From the NCBI GenBank assembly GCA_011316305.1, contig SAUG01000125.1:62001-126000 (forward strand): DNA of 64,000 nt, given 5' to 3'. This document shows, in pieces, positions 13,013-24,688 of the stretch. Position numbers and translations under genes: made by a program. How positions within the stretch are numbered: position 1 is the stretch's first letter; each line of letters begins with the position of its first letter. The stretch comes from Rusavskia elegans. Lineage: Eukaryota; Ascomycota; Lecanoromycetes; Teloschistales; Teloschistaceae. A model generated the notes under the pieces. The model did no database searches, had not been told where the DNA came from, and worked only from the letters and a program-made list of their open reading frames with translations.

Positions 13013-15656
13013 TTAAAGAGAGCAAGATGAGGCTGAGCCCCGACGCTGAGAAGTGGTAGTTGAGGATGCGATACCCTGCCAGGGCAGCTCAAGGCCCAGA
13101 GATTGCAAGGTGTTGTCAACCTGATTCTGGGTCATCGACTGACCCTTTTGCTCCTGGTCCGCAACCAGATCGTGGAGGTTATAAATCTGATCCGCCTTGC
13201 GATCGACGGACTCTGTCAGGGCGATGATTTTGGTATGCAGTTGCTTGCGTTGACGTCGGTTGAGAGCCGTATCATGACGGTTGTAGTTGGCCTGGTATTT
13301 CGCCAATTGAGTGAGTTGCAACGCGCGTTCCGCTTGCACCGATTCTAAGACTGCAGCGAGTGCGGCAGCAGGAGGCTGTGATGGGCGCTCCGTTGGTTCT
13401 TCGTCGTTGATGGTGAGGTCAAGCTCCTCGTCAGATACAGTCGGCTTTTTGGCAGGCTCAATTGCTTGTTGTGCCGGCTGTGCTTGAGTATTGCCAAGGT
13501 CGCTTTGCTGTGTCTCGTTGTGGACAACATCGAGCGGTGCCAAGTCCAATGGGGGTAGTGGAAGGGTGGCAGGAACAGTCGCAGGAAGATTTGCAGCCTG
13601 GTCGTCCGTGATAGGCGGTTTAGTCAGAGTGAAGTCGTCCATGAGCAGTGAAGAGGTTCTGTCTGCAAGAGCATTGTGAGGCCTGGTCCTTGCGTTCGAG
13701 ACCGACGATCTCGAAGACTGGCGAGCGTGTTCGTCGAAAACATGCTGACCGATAGTGTTGTTGACAAGGCCGCGGGAGGCCTCTGCTTGTCTCAACTGAT
13801 GACGGGCTTTTCGCTCATTCTCAAGGTCTTTGCGGACAACGCAAGATCCAGTCTGTCCAGCGTAGCTGACATAAGTAATGTTGTAGGAAGAATCGCAGCT
13901 GGGAGCCTTGCCATGAGCTAATCTTTGATGCTCGATGTGTTGTTCGATTTGCTGTGCTTTCGACCGTTCTTCGATCATTGATTGTGCAGAAGAATCCGTG
14001 TCTTCGCCTTGCTGTGCTTCCGGCTGTTGATTGATCTGTAGATTGGAACTCTCAGCATCTGGACCATCCGCAAAGTCGGCGGTGAGATCTATAATTCTGC
14101 TGCCATTAGCTGAAGATCGTGCCGTGATATTGATGTGAGCTCTGAGGTGTTGATTCTCAGCGAGAAGATCGTCCTTGTCACGAGCCAGAGCCTCGATGTC
14201 AGAGTTGGCGGCAGCAAGGTCGGCAACGGCTTGTGCATGCTGCTGGCCGATGGTGGCATTTTCAGAATCAAGACGTGCGATTTCTGATTGAAGACGTGCA
14301 ACGTCAGACTCGGCAGCGGCAGATCGCTCTTGGTAGTGATCGCGTTCCTGCTCGAGTTCTTGTAGGTCCTGTACAAAGATGTCTTTCTGGCGTACCAGAG
14401 CCCAATTGTGTGTTTGAAGTCCTGTGCTACGTTAGCAGACTGGCTGGAAGACGAGGACCTGGTATAACTGACGATTGATCTTGCTGGCCAACTGTTCGTA
14501 TGATGCACCCACACCTTCAATGTTCTCATTTCCACTCTCAGTAGAACCAGCAGCACTGTCCCTGCGTTGACGCCCCTCCAATTGCTTCTTTTCAACTTGG
14601 AGATCGAGTGTCTTCTGCTCAAGGTTGCTGTTGGTCGTTTCCAGTTGGACTTGAAGTTTTTCAAGCTCGGCAACTCTTGCCTGGAGGGTGTCAATGGAGC
14701 GTAAGAGGTGTCGCTCATTTGCCGGGACTGCTATCTCCTCAGCTTTGGGTTCCGCTGCTTCTTGAGGTTTTGACGAAGTAAAGCGTGAAGCTCGAGTTCT
14801 TGCCGGTTGAGAATCGACTGGCGGTGGCTGGTGTACGACGCCCGAGAAGATGTCAGTGAGATTCGAGCCTTGCGGCAGGTTCAAGGTTTGTTGAGTGCTG
14901 CCATTGGGTATGGACGTCAATGAGCCATGAGCATTGATCGCCAGAGGCTTTGAAACATTGGCGGTGGTAGCTTCTGCAGCTGCATTCTGCATCAGGCCAG
15001 GAGCCGAGTTGTACATATGAGGCTGCGGTCCTTGTCTGACCTTTGGGATGCGAATCTGACCAAAGCGTGTATTCCTATTGTGGCGCCTTGCAAGGGAAGG
15101 AAGAGTCTCGCTGAGAATCGAAACATCATTCTCATCTCGAACGCGAGGCTGATATTGACGCTTGGGGTCCAAGTTCGCCTTGGATGCAGCATCTTGGTTC
15201 ATGTGCTTATCGCCATGATCGAGGAAAAGATTGGGGGAAAATGGCTTGATGTCTTCGGCGACTCCCGAGAACTCTGGGAACGCGATGGCAAGCTTGGAAG
15301 TATTCAGATCAGCCTCTGGAACCGGAGGTGAGCGTTGGCGAACGAGTCTATCAGGTAGGTCAGCGAGCGATTCGGTACTTCGATTGACACGGACATCAAA
15401 TAGGCTTAAGCCATACAAAGGCACCAACCATAAATTCACTGAGCACCACAAAAAAAACAAAAACAAAATACAATGTCACTAAAATCAGAGGAGCACTGCG
15501 GGACAGGATGGAAGCTTACCTATTGTGACGATTGAATTTTTCAGCAGAAGAGCGCATCTGATGGCGCACAGGAGGGAGACGAGACTGCTTGCCCGTAGGG
15601 GTCTCGGGCATATTGGAGTACTCCATGACGGAGCTGGCGACTGAGGCAGGTGCCAT
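13013..15656 (-). CDS. Cep57/PPC89-like spindle pole microtubule-binding protein
   Basis: Exons 15656-15520, 15347-14473 and 14421-13013 give 806 residues. Introns have branch points CTGAC and CTAAC; the second donor is GTCAGT. A splice pair further upstream (donor near 15749, acceptor near 15708) would be a 5' UTR intron, because joining it in the coding frame gives a stop. Early residues hold an HQMRSSAEKF-type motif and an NTSKLAIAFPEFS motif. A long coiled coil follows (around QTHNWALVRQKD). Near the C-terminus is a segment with KADQIYNLHDL and NRRQRKQLH, matching the Cep57 microtubule-binding domain of fungal PPC89-type proteins. The inferred role is the spindle pole body. A repetitive Pro/Gln-rich linker separates the coils. 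Confidence 0.75.
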
Positions 15657-16637
15657 GGAGGCCAGGGAAGCTGCGGAAGCAACGACTTGTTCCCTGATTA
15701 GATGTAAGTCAGTCGAAAGACGGAGCAACTTCCACAACGCATTGTCATACCTTTATCTGCAGCGGCTTTCTTTGGACGCGTCTTTTGATCGAGGCGCACG
15801 TCAGTGGTGCGCTCGAGTGACCTTGTCGGGGCACTGACTTGGCTTGAATTTGTGGGATTACGATGTACGACTGAAGAGATGAGTGGCAGGCGCGATGAGA
15901 GTAAGCTTGCTTTGGGTCACGATAGTAATGTAATTGGAAGCGTGGCTATCGATGGAAGGCACAAGCGGTGATGTGTTCTTGTTGTTGTGAGGAGGATGGA
16001 GGTTTATTATGTACGTGGTGGTACGCTAGCGCGAGTTGAGGAAAATGTCAATATTGACGCAAAGCAACTCAGTCTCACACATCGATATATATACTTCCAC
16101 GGGTTCATCAGAACGCAACGACTATCGCATGACGCGTCCGCTGTTTGTATTGCGCAGTGTTCTGCTCATTGAGGTATATGCGCGGTCAAAGGCCGCTATT
16201 CAATTGCACTGCGAGTTCTGGAATGACGTACTCACATCCTGCTTAATCGAAGCACAGATCTTCATTGGTCAATTCTTGAGGCTCAAATATAGGGAGTCAT
16301 ATATCGATATGAAGATACAAGGTACGAAGTACTCTTCCGGTATGTTTGTTTGCCCGTGTAGGTGCAGTCATTCTCGGAAATGTCTTATTGAGAGAACACA
16401 CGCAATGCTATTGTATCTCCACTCAATTCATTATCGCAGCCTATCGTTCGTCCTTAAACTCCCAGTAGTAGGGTACATACCTCGATTGCTCTCCACATGT
16501 CTTACCATCGTCTATTCGCAGATCTCCAGCAACATCGTGTCACATAACAATACCATCGTTCTCTAAAGGTGCACCGCGACGCCTTGCTTGATAGATTATG
16601 CAATTTTCAACAGATAACCACTCTTCGTTGCCACCCT
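15657..16637. other. intergenic, 5' region of the Cep57-like gene
   Basis: It includes the probable 5' UTR intron of the Cep57-like gene and its promoter. A 176-codon + strand frame at 16036-16566 has no recognisable motif or coding character and is rejected. Confidence 0.5.
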
Positions 16638-19127
16638 TCAAGTACCGCTCACCACATTCTCCTCGGCGAAGAATTCGCCTACCTGCTCCGCGATCTCGTT
16701 GGCCCCTTCTATTTCTTTCAGCATTCGAGCCTTTTTTTGCCGCTCAGCTTCTTCCTCTTGTCGTTGATGCTCGAGCTCTTCTGCTTTGCTACAATGCTCA
16801 GACCCAAATTTAGGGAAACAGTTGGGACAATGGTAATTGTCTTTGCAGTAGGCGCAGTCGCATGGCGATTCGCAGCATCGTGGGCACACATTCACTTTGC
16901 ATTCGCTACACTTCCTCACCACCGCTGAACACCTGCGCCGTAGGTCGCCGACGGAACGGTATTCGGGGCATATGAATGATGCGCAGCCTCGCCAGAGATT
17001 CCTGGTGTTCAGCGGACCGTTCGACCGATTGAAAGCTGTTGGCTTGAAAGGGAGAAACGCAAACGCATGCGTCGGTTCGTCGGCTCTTTCTGCTGAGGGA
17101 TTTCTGACCTCATAAGTCGTTCCGTCTTCCTCTTCTTCTTGCAGGTCATCGTCACTGCCCGCTGGAAGCTCGGTCACAACAGCAAGCTCGTATTCGCACT
17201 GCCTGTCCAGTGTTCCATGCTCCTGTAAAAATTCGATGACTCGATTTATCGTCTTGATTTGTGCCTCCTTTAGCTTCAGAGCTTCTTGGGCTGCGCTGAG
17301 CATTCCTTGTTTCATGGTTCGATCCTCCGTCGACAAATCTCTATATCCACACACTCTGGTCTTCAGACCCCTCAAGTCATGAGCGAAGCAGACAACCTGC
17401 TGGCAGTATTGACACAAGGCTTTCCAGCCGTTCAGCTGCAAGCAGTCGTTGCAGAGGTGGCGGGGACACTTGCTTGGCTGATTACCACCTGTGTCGCACA
17501 AAATCCAGTACAGCATGGGGTCCTGTCCCTCGCACAAGATTGTTCTTAATGTTCTCGACGGACTGCTATCTGCATCTAAGCCTTTTCGGAGATGTGCGAA
17601 TTCGGCATCCTCGAAACCTTGCCCTTGTGGTAGTGGCGCGGTTCGGATGGGACAGCCATCATCACTGCTGATGCCAGGCCCAAGCAAGGCTATTCCACCT
17701 CCCACAGAGAACTGTGGTTTCATGCAGCAGGTCTCCAGCGTCGGGGTTACATCTGTTTGACCTGCCGGCGACACATGGCCCCCACCATATTCTTGATCCA
17801 TAAAATTTGGGCTCCTCCTCGCATTTGGGACCCACCATAGAGACTCACTTAGAGGTTCGATGCTCTTCGAAGAAGCTGCACTGCTGTGCACAACTTTGGG
17901 TAGTGGAAGTGGCTTTGAGTAGGAACAGCTGGCACACAGTATCTTGCGGCATCCCATACAATGCATCCTAATGCTACATTGCTCGCATCGTTCGAGTATT
18001 TGTGATCCACAAGCGTGACATTTGTAGCCCTCTACAAATCTCCTGTGGCATTGTCGGAGATGGGTCGGTGTGAGTTTACCGTGTCCAGTAGACATGTCGT
18101 CTTCGGTTCCTAATGCTTCTCCTTCGTACCCGTAGTCATCATCTTGCCACAGTTGTCCTCGCGGTGCTGCGGGCCAATGACTCTGCGTACTTGGACGGCC
18201 AATGCGATTACCTGACCGCCATAGCCGATCGAAAACGACCCAGACCTCACTCTTCGCATCATTCAATCCCCTTCCGGCGAAGTAGTCCTTTCTTCGGAAA
18301 CATCGACCCCCTGGACTAGGACACCACGCTGTGTCCGTCCAGATGCCGAGACTGTGGCAGATTTTTATGAGTTCATGCGTCGGCTCGGAATCCGAGTCTC
18401 GTCTCTGGAGTGATGTCGTCAAGTACGGCCGTCGACGATGGTGTCGGCATCGGAAGGTGTAGAGGCTCTCCAGAGCAAGATGGTCGGTTCGTGCCTTGGC
18501 ACCAGGTACATTGATCGATTGTTGCAGCTTGAAAAGATTGAGGTACGGAAGAATATGATATTTGAGAGACACATTTTTGCAGCCACGTATTGAGAGGTGC
18601 TGCAACGTTTCCCTTCTTGCAGGCAGTACACTCGACGTCAAGGCATGCCCGGATACCGCGGTCTGATCAAGATCCAAACATCTCATGCAGGTGCCGAAGG
18701 GTAATACGACGGAGATAAGAAGCTGGTCGAGGGCGTAAGGCTTTGAAGAACGTGTCGTAGAGACTTCGCTGGAGCTGTCGCTCGCAGGAGAAGGGTGCCG
18801 TTCTGTGGTCCGTGTAACAGGTAATCTTCTGAAAGATAAAGCGCTCCAAGCGGTGGGACATGCTTGGAGGAATGATCGTAGGTATGTAGATGCATGATAG
18901 AGGTCAAGGATTGCAGAGGTCGGCAACTGGAGAAGAAGGCTTTCCAAGACAGGTTGGTGAGTTGTGATGATGGTTTCAAATTGGGAGAGGCGACTGTCCA
19001 GAATGTTCGCTCCGCCGCCGCCGCCCGACTGTCGTATAGCGTCGTCTGCTGTTTGGTGGAGACGATGGTGTGAGGAAGGCTTGTATGCCACCAAAGCCAT
19101 GAGAGCGTGGCCCCATATAGCTATCAA
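16638..19127 (-). CDS. F-box protein with three Cys-rich zinc-binding clusters
   Basis: A single open frame of 829 residues. An F-box-like helix set lies at about 60-95 (LLLQLPTSAILDLYHAS then TAWSALSF), followed by weak leucine-rich repeats (LDLDQT, LQHLSIRGCKNVS). Three cysteine clusters follow, at about 360-400 (CHACG..CEQC..CMGC..CASC), 560-605 (CPRHLCNDC..CQYC..CFAH) and 730-790 (CSECKVNVCPRCC..CAYC..CPNC). The last is followed by a Glu/Arg-rich coil. F-box proteins usually act as substrate adaptors of SCF ubiquitin ligases, so that is the likely role. The combination with three zinc clusters is not one I can name. The start is the first ATG and could be later. Confidence 0.75.
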   Translation of the reverse strand: MIAIWGHALMALVAYKPSSHHRLHQTADDAIRQSGGGGGANILDSRLSQFETIITTHQPVLESLLLQLPTSAILDLYHASTYLRSFLQACPTAWSALSFRRLPVTRTTERHPSPASDSSSEVSTTRSSKPYALDQLLISVVLPFGTCMRCLDLDQTAVSGHALTSSVLPARRETLQHLSIRGCKNVSLKYHILPYLNLFKLQQSINVPGAKARTDHLALESLYTFRCRHHRRRPYLTTSLQRRDSDSEPTHELIKICHSLGIWTDTAWCPSPGGRCFRRKDYFAGRGLNDAKSEVWVVFDRLWRSGNRIGRPSTQSHWPAAPRGQLWQDDDYGYEGEALGTEDDMSTGHGKLTPTHLRQCHRRFVEGYKCHACGSQILERCEQCSIRMHCMGCRKILCASCSYSKPLPLPKVVHSSAASSKSIEPLSESLWWVPNARRSPNFMDQEYGGGHVSPAGQTDVTPTLETCCMKPQFSVGGGIALLGPGISSDDGCPIRTAPLPQGQGFEDAEFAHLRKGLDADSSPSRTLRTILCEGQDPMLYWILCDTGGNQPSKCPRHLCNDCLQLNGWKALCQYCQQVVCFAHDLRGLKTRVCGYRDLSTEDRTMKQGMLSAAQEALKLKEAQIKTINRVIEFLQEHGTLDRQCEYELAVVTELPAGSDDDLQEEEEDGTTYEVRNPSAERADEPTHAFAFLPFKPTAFNRSNGPLNTRNLWRGCASFICPEYRSVGDLRRRCSAVVRKCSECKVNVCPRCCESPCDCAYCKDNYHCPNCFPKFGSEHCSKAEELEHQRQEEEAERQKKARMLKEIEGANEIAEQVGEFFAEENVVSGT

Positions 19128-19598
19128 AGAGTAAGCAGAAAGGCAGACGAGGTGAAGACAGAGTATGATCGACTATACGAAGTAGAGGTATAGAAGTGCA
19201 CTGTGATTGTGACGTTAGTAGTAGTAGACGCTACTGACGTTAGTAGTAGTAGACGCTACTTGAGCCTAAGATGCAAAAAAAGGCGCGGCCCGCCGACACA
19301 TCACCCCAATGGGTTTTAGGGCGCATGCTTACTTCATGTTGGACCACCCTGATCTAACATTTGATAGAACCTTACTGCTTGTTCGCCCTGGAGTCTTCAT
19401 GGGGTACAATTCAACTGTTCTGTTCACTGGAGGACCATCTGGCTCCAGGCCAAGAGGAAGGTACTCTCCATCACGAGTACATGCACAATTCATACTCAAC
19501 GCAGACTTTGTTCTGGGAGATGAGTCTAAGCTACAGATGTTCGCCTATCTCCTTGTCTCCCTGGTTTTGTTCAGAGCTTTGCCGTTCAGAACAGCGAT
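19128..19598. repeat. intergenic with exact 25-bp tandem repeat
   Basis: A 25-bp unit beginning GACGTTAGTAGTAG occurs twice in perfect tandem at 19211-19235 and 19236-19260. It lies upstream of the F-box gene start. Nothing else was recognised; small + strand frames here look random. Confidence 0.7.
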
Positions 19599-21338
19599 TC
19601 ATGTCCTTGTCTGGGATTGAGCACTGATATAACCCCTTGCTGAACCACTGCGCCCTTCTTCCATCCATGTGCCATTGCCTTCATCTTTTGCATGGTCGTA
19701 CTCGATCTGGAAATCACTTCCAAGGCCTTTCCAACTCCGGCTCGATCGGAGAAACTCTGCTCCAGGAGACGCAACATCTCCGATCCTCGCTATATCGCCC
19801 CTACTACGTCTTACGAGTTGACGATGATGACTAGACTGGTTTTCCCCCGTCTCGATGTTTGGTCGGACTTGCATTGGTCGCGAGTGCGAGACATATCGTC
19901 CCGTTCTCAAATCATATTCTGGTGGGGCTGACTCAGGTTCTGAATCTGATCCCTCGATATTGTGGCCGTCTGCCGTCGAATCCCCTCCGTACGTGTTATC
20001 CTTGACGGTCGATTGATCGATTGGATGCCGTTCAATTCCATTGAGGATCGTCTCAAAGTCGGAGATCCATTTTCCTGTCCAGATCCTCTTGTTGTCGCCT
20101 GCAAGCGCAAGTTCAAGCTCAAAGGGGGTTAGAATAGGTTTCCAGAAGTCTTTGGAGTCGATCAAGGAGCTCTCCCAGCAACCGATCACCACCCAAGCAC
20201 CAATCTCACTAAAATTAGCAACCTTGGCCGCGTTAACTTTACCTACGACGAAGGTATAGCTTTTCCTGCCGGAAGCGCTGATACAGGACTTGACATGTTC
20301 AACAATATGTAGGTAGTTTTTCACGCTGAGAGTATTGATCAAGATTCCAAAAATAGGAACAGTGGTAACGGAGGTCAAGAGAGCGTAGCGCCTACGCAAG
20401 GCGACAGCGGCAGTCACATCGGCCACCGGGGTTACTTCTGCAGTGGTAGTAGGAAATACATGGATACTCGAAACCCGAGAAGTAAGTGTAAGTAAGAGAG
20501 ATTCTGGTGGATCAGAGATATGGAAAAGTCGCCATTCACTAAGCTTAGTTGGATCCCGCAGGACGTCCTCTGGGACGGTACGGTTGGGTAATGGTGATGA
20601 AGGATTGTGTACAACGTCAGGGGTGAAGACGGATCTGTAGCCTTCTGTTTTCAGGGCTGTGTCGATGTGTGGCAAGTGACTAGCGAAAGTAACGTCAGCC
20701 ATAAGTATGATTGCTTGGTTGCGATCCGGATAGGTGGACTGGAAACTCTCAATCACGCGGTCTACCGCAAGAGACTGGCGTGTGAAGACATGAATGACGG
20801 GTAACCTAGCGGTGGGCGAAAGACAGGCTCGGCCATAGTGAACTACCACATCGGCATCGACGTGTTCGGCCGCGATCTCATCAACACAGCAGGCCCCATA
20901 GGATGTGTCGGCCAAGATGAATAATTTCTCCGGAAATGGCTGGTTCGTGATGAATTCCAGCTTCTCCATGGCGTGAGGATGACAATGTTCAAGGCTCATA
21001 CTGTTGTTTTCCATGGGCTCCTTTTCCACGGCCAAATGCTGGCTCAAAGCTTCGAACACGGCGGGAGCGTCAGGCAGCATGTGATCGGGAAACTGCAGCG
21101 CTACTCGTTTCCATCCTCCTCGCTTGATCTCGGCCACAGTTCGATCAATCTCGTATCGGATTTGGATTGCTTCTGGTGAGTGGAGCGGGTGCGGGATGTT
21201 TGTAGTGAGACGTGCATCTTCGTTGAAGATATGGCTTGCTGGCGTGGAAAGAACTGGGGCAACCCCCGAAGCATCAGCCATGTCTCGAGGATTACTTTGT
21301 AGGCTTCGGAATCGAAATCGGGTATTTTGATGTGGCAC
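19599..21338 (-). CDS. dph2: diphthamide biosynthesis protein Dph2
   Basis: A single exon. The frame allows a start at 21338 (579 residues), but the second ATG at 21281 (MADASG) is the more usual start for the family. The protein has the Dph1/Dph2 three-domain fold. Visible signatures are WKRVALQFPDH, the DTSYGACCVDE segment with the cluster cysteine, VVHYGRAC, then a second domain with VGKVNAAKVANF and a third with GCWESSLIDSK.FWKPILTPFE. Dph2 partners Dph1 and helps move the aminocarboxypropyl group of S-adenosylmethionine to a histidine of elongation factor 2, the first step of diphthamide synthesis in the cytosol. It is divergent from palF. Confidence 0.92.
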   Translation of the reverse strand: MPHQNTRFRFRSLQSNPRDMADASGVAPVLSTPASHIFNEDARLTTNIPHPLHSPEAIQIRYEIDRTVAEIKRGGWKRVALQFPDHMLPDAPAVFEALSQHLAVEKEPMENNSMSLEHCHPHAMEKLEFITNQPFPEKLFILADTSYGACCVDEIAAEHVDADVVVHYGRACLSPTARLPVIHVFTRQSLAVDRVIESFQSTYPDRNQAIILMADVTFASHLPHIDTALKTEGYRSVFTPDVVHNPSSPLPNRTVPEDVLRDPTKLSEWRLFHISDPPESLLLTLTSRVSSIHVFPTTTAEVTPVADVTAAVALRRRYALLTSVTTVPIFGILINTLSVKNYLHIVEHVKSCISASGRKSYTFVVGKVNAAKVANFSEIGAWVVIGCWESSLIDSKDFWKPILTPFELELALAGDNKRIWTGKWISDFETILNGIERHPIDQSTVKDNTYGGDSTADGHNIEGSDSEPESAPPEYDLRTGRYVSHSRPMQVRPNIETGENQSSHHRQLVRRSRGDIARIGDVASPGAEFLRSSRSWKGLGSDFQIEYDHAKDEGNGTWMEEGRSGSARGYISAQSQTRT

Positions 21339-21975
21339 TTGCAGGTACTTTACAGTTTACACCCTCACGGCGGCCAGACGTGGGCACGGCATCTCCCGAA
21401 CGCTAAGATGTCTAGGGTGCATCCGAGGGTTTCGAGGGTCTCTTCGAGTCGGTGACATGTATATAGCAGAAGCGAGCACCTGAGAAGTCCGAGTCCGAGC
21501 ATTAATTGACCAAAGACAGAGGCCGTCCCGTCCGTCCAAGCCCTTTTCACCACGCACTTGCAGCAGGGTTGCAGGTTGTTTAGACGCGCCACCCTTGTCG
21601 TGAAAAGCTTGTACTGGATTGGCTTTCCCGGGAATATCGTTATCCGTCCGCCAAGCAGCCTTGTGGTGACGCTGTCGGGGCATCGTCTTACGTATGCACC
21701 ATGTTCCGTTAGTCGTTCCTTGACTTGAGCTGTTGTTCTCTTTTCATGTGGAGAGCATTTGGCTGCTCTTCCCATCTGCTCTTATCTCAAACGTGACATG
21801 TTTTGCATTGCCTCCTCGAGAAAGCTATCAGCGACCTTGGCATGTCCTGCACATCACCAGGTCTCGCATTCGCCTGTATCAGTTCTGCCAGGCCATTGCT
21901 AACTGCCTCAACCGCTCAGGCACGGTTACATAGTCCGAGCGAGAGCCTTATGGTCCGACCTACAGGAGTCGAAGC
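21339..21975. promoter_or_regulatory. divergent promoter region, dph2/palF
   Basis: This is the spacer between two divergent genes. One GCCAAG hexamer at 21650-21655 matches the PacC core, but a single 6-mer is weak evidence. A 136-codon minus-strand frame here has no recognisable motif. Confidence 0.4.
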
Positions 21976-24304
21976 ATGAAAAATTCCATGACCGGCGTCG
22001 AGAACAACTTGAAACGCCTCTCGCTTCGTTCACCCTTCAATATCCCTAATGCATCCAAGAAGCCTCGCAACGTGTCCGAGTACAGCATCGAGCTTGATTA
22101 TCCCTACAAAACATTCGCCCCGGGCGATCCGATAAAGGGTCAGATCGTGCTCAGGGTTGAGCGCTCTGTCCGCATCACCCACCTCACCATTTGTCTACAT
22201 GGTGTCGTGAAGGTCCTCAAAAACGGCCGAATCCCTGCTGAAAGCACCTCGAGATGGCGGTCCTACCTTGCCACTGGCCAGGGCCAATGGGGTGAAGCAT
22301 ACTTTGGCAACGGCTTGGCTGCTCTGTTCAAAGATGAGGTCATCCTTGCTGGGGACGGCTGTCTGGCTACAGGTCTCTACAAATTCAACTTTGACTTGAT
22401 CCTTCCCAAGAAAAACCTACCCAGCAGCATTGACGTAAGTTGACTCACCCGGATAGCTCGCCATATTTTGACAATCAAAACAGTTCCAGCATGGTTCTAT
22501 ATCCTATTTGCTGGCATCAACATTGACTAGACCGACCACACTCTCGCCAACATCCAAATGCGAGCGCATCATCACCGTGAAGGAAACGATCGACCTGGCC
22601 GACTTGTCACAACCAATTCCTTGGATTATACCACTTGATTGCGTTCAGAGAAAATCACGCCGGGCTAAAACACCTGTTTTTAACCAAAGTTCCGGATTCT
22701 CTGCTTTGGTCCGCGCCCAGCAAACCCAAGCCTCACTTCCTCTCAGCTCTGCTGTTTCAGAGGCGTCAGATGAGTCTCCGCACAGCCCGTCGGTGAGCGA
22801 TGTCAGTCATGTCAGCACCGTCAGCAGTGGGAAGATTGACGCCGAGCGGGGATCGACTCCCCCAAACCGCCATATCTGTGCCAACGGCGATGGCCACAGC
22901 ATGACATCGTCAGACGAAGCAATGCTCAACCCTACCGCAACGGTCAAGATGCTCCAAAGTGGATGTCTACCTGGCGACGTCATCTCAGTGAAAGTGTCCA
23001 TCAATCACGGCAAGCACTTCAAAAACCCGCAAGGAATAATTCTTACGCTTTATCGTGAATGCCACATCGATCTCCATCCTGCTATACCTCTTGGGTCATG
23101 GCAGGATGGCAAGAAGCAGCAGTACGAAGATTACTACCCAAGATCCCGTACTGGTCTTGGAGGGTTATCTCTTTCCTCAGCGGGGTCTAGCAGAGTCTTC
23201 CGCCAAGACATCAACCAGAGGACAACAGCACTGTATGTCGACAGGCAAACATTGACAGCTGATGTGAAGGCGTCCGTGCCGGTACCAGAGGGAGTCTTCC
23301 CCACAATATCATCTGTCCCAGGTGCAATGATAGATTTCAAGTACTACGTGGAGACCATAATAGATCTGAGAGGGAAATCGGCCATCCAAGAACGCATCCT
23401 TCCGAGGCTGAGCATGGTAAATCCGGTCACCAGCTTCGGTCCTGTTGAGTCGAGGTTTGGTCCTGACGAAGGTTACGACAATAAGCCCCAGTTCAACTCT
23501 GGCTCGTCATTCTTTGAAACGAGCCAATTGCGAAGGGATAAAGGAGTAGTGACCCATGTCTCCGAGATCGTTGTGGGCACGATGGACAGTCATCGGAGCC
23601 GCCCAAAGAAGGCGGATCATAACCAGGATCACGTTTGTCCATCGAAAGAATTATGCGGAGGCCGCAATAGCGCGACGATTTCTGATGCTTACGATAGCTG
23701 GCACGAATCAGGACGTTCTCATCCCCATGCAGAACACGTTGATGAAGGCTTCGACGGCTACCCTGAGGACTCGCATACCATTGATTTCGCTCCTACGCAT
23801 GACATCTCACCGCCTGAAGTCGAAGATCAAGTGGATGAGAAGACGCGGTTACGAAGAGCAGAAGAGCGCCTTCTACCCAGCTCGCCGCTCCAGGAAAGCG
23901 GCAGGGAGTCATACTGGCACGGATGTAGTGCGCGACAACCCACGGCCCCAGTGCCTTTTGACGAAGACGATCTACCGGACTTTGATCCACCAGGCCCGAG
24001 TGCTCCCGCATACGATAGACGAATCACGACCTTTGCCCAAGATGCTGGAGCTTCGACAAGTCAAAGTCTTGACGGCACAGGGGAACGGAATGATCCCAGC
24101 CATGAGCCGATGGAGGACAAGCAAGAACTTGAACGACGGCGTTTACAAGCGCAAGTAAGCTCGCCAGATGGTGCTACGATGACCGACGAAGTCGTCAATA
24201 CACCCGACATAGATGCGACGGCTCCTGTTCTTGATGAGGATTCTGCAGGTGCCCACCAGACGCAGCAGCACGGCGCCGATCATCTACCACGTTACCAGGC
24301 ATGA
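21976..24304 (+). CDS. palF: pH-response regulator palF/RIM8 (arrestin-like)
   Basis: Exons 21976-22434 and 22484-24304 give 759 residues. The 49-nt intron is in phase 0 with donor GTAAGT. The N-terminal arrestin fold begins at about residue 35 (YSIELDYPYKTFAPGD..KGQIVL). The C-terminal arrestin half carries the family hallmarks DLHPAIPLG, YEDYYPRSRTGLGGLSL, VPGAMIDFKYYVE and IDLRGK. The tail is disordered and has PPGPSAPAYD and ends DHLPRYQA, motifs likely used for ubiquitin and ESCRT contacts. PalF binds the pH sensor PalH at the plasma membrane and passes the alkaline signal towards PacC processing. Length and layout are typical. Confidence 0.93.
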
Positions 24305-24688
24305 GAGCTCGGTATGCATGAAGGAATGGCGTGGATGATACTTATTTTTTTTCCAGATACCCAAATCGTTTTCTTACAATTTATGAGTTGAGCCCATTGA
24401 TCCTCGAGAACACCTGATGATTGATGATGCTGTCGGTTTCTTCTTCAACGGTTTACCTAAAGTCCCGCCCGTTGGACGTCGAGTGTGTACTTGAAGTACT
24501 TGCCATTCCCTAACGAGAGCGGATCCGGCAAGAGTATCCGTAAGCGAGCGGCTCGGCGACTCACTACATCGATAGTAGCAGGTGTTACAGTACGTTGTTG
24601 CATCGGTACCTTGCGGTAGCCGATGTCTGCTTGTTGTGACGAGTCCCAAACTTTCTACATTTCACATTTGCGCTTGGTATAACAGACG
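24305..24688. other. intergenic, nothing recognised
   Basis: This spacer lies between palF and the GFA-domain gene. It begins with the palF 3' UTR and includes a T run near 24346. No coding signal was seen. Confidence 0.5.

Noticed and set aside
16036..16566. 176-codon + strand frame
   Set aside because: Composition looks random, with no domain, conserved neighbour or splice context.
21650..21655. PacC-like GCCAAG hexamer upstream of palF
   Set aside because: A single 6-mer is expected by chance in this much sequence.
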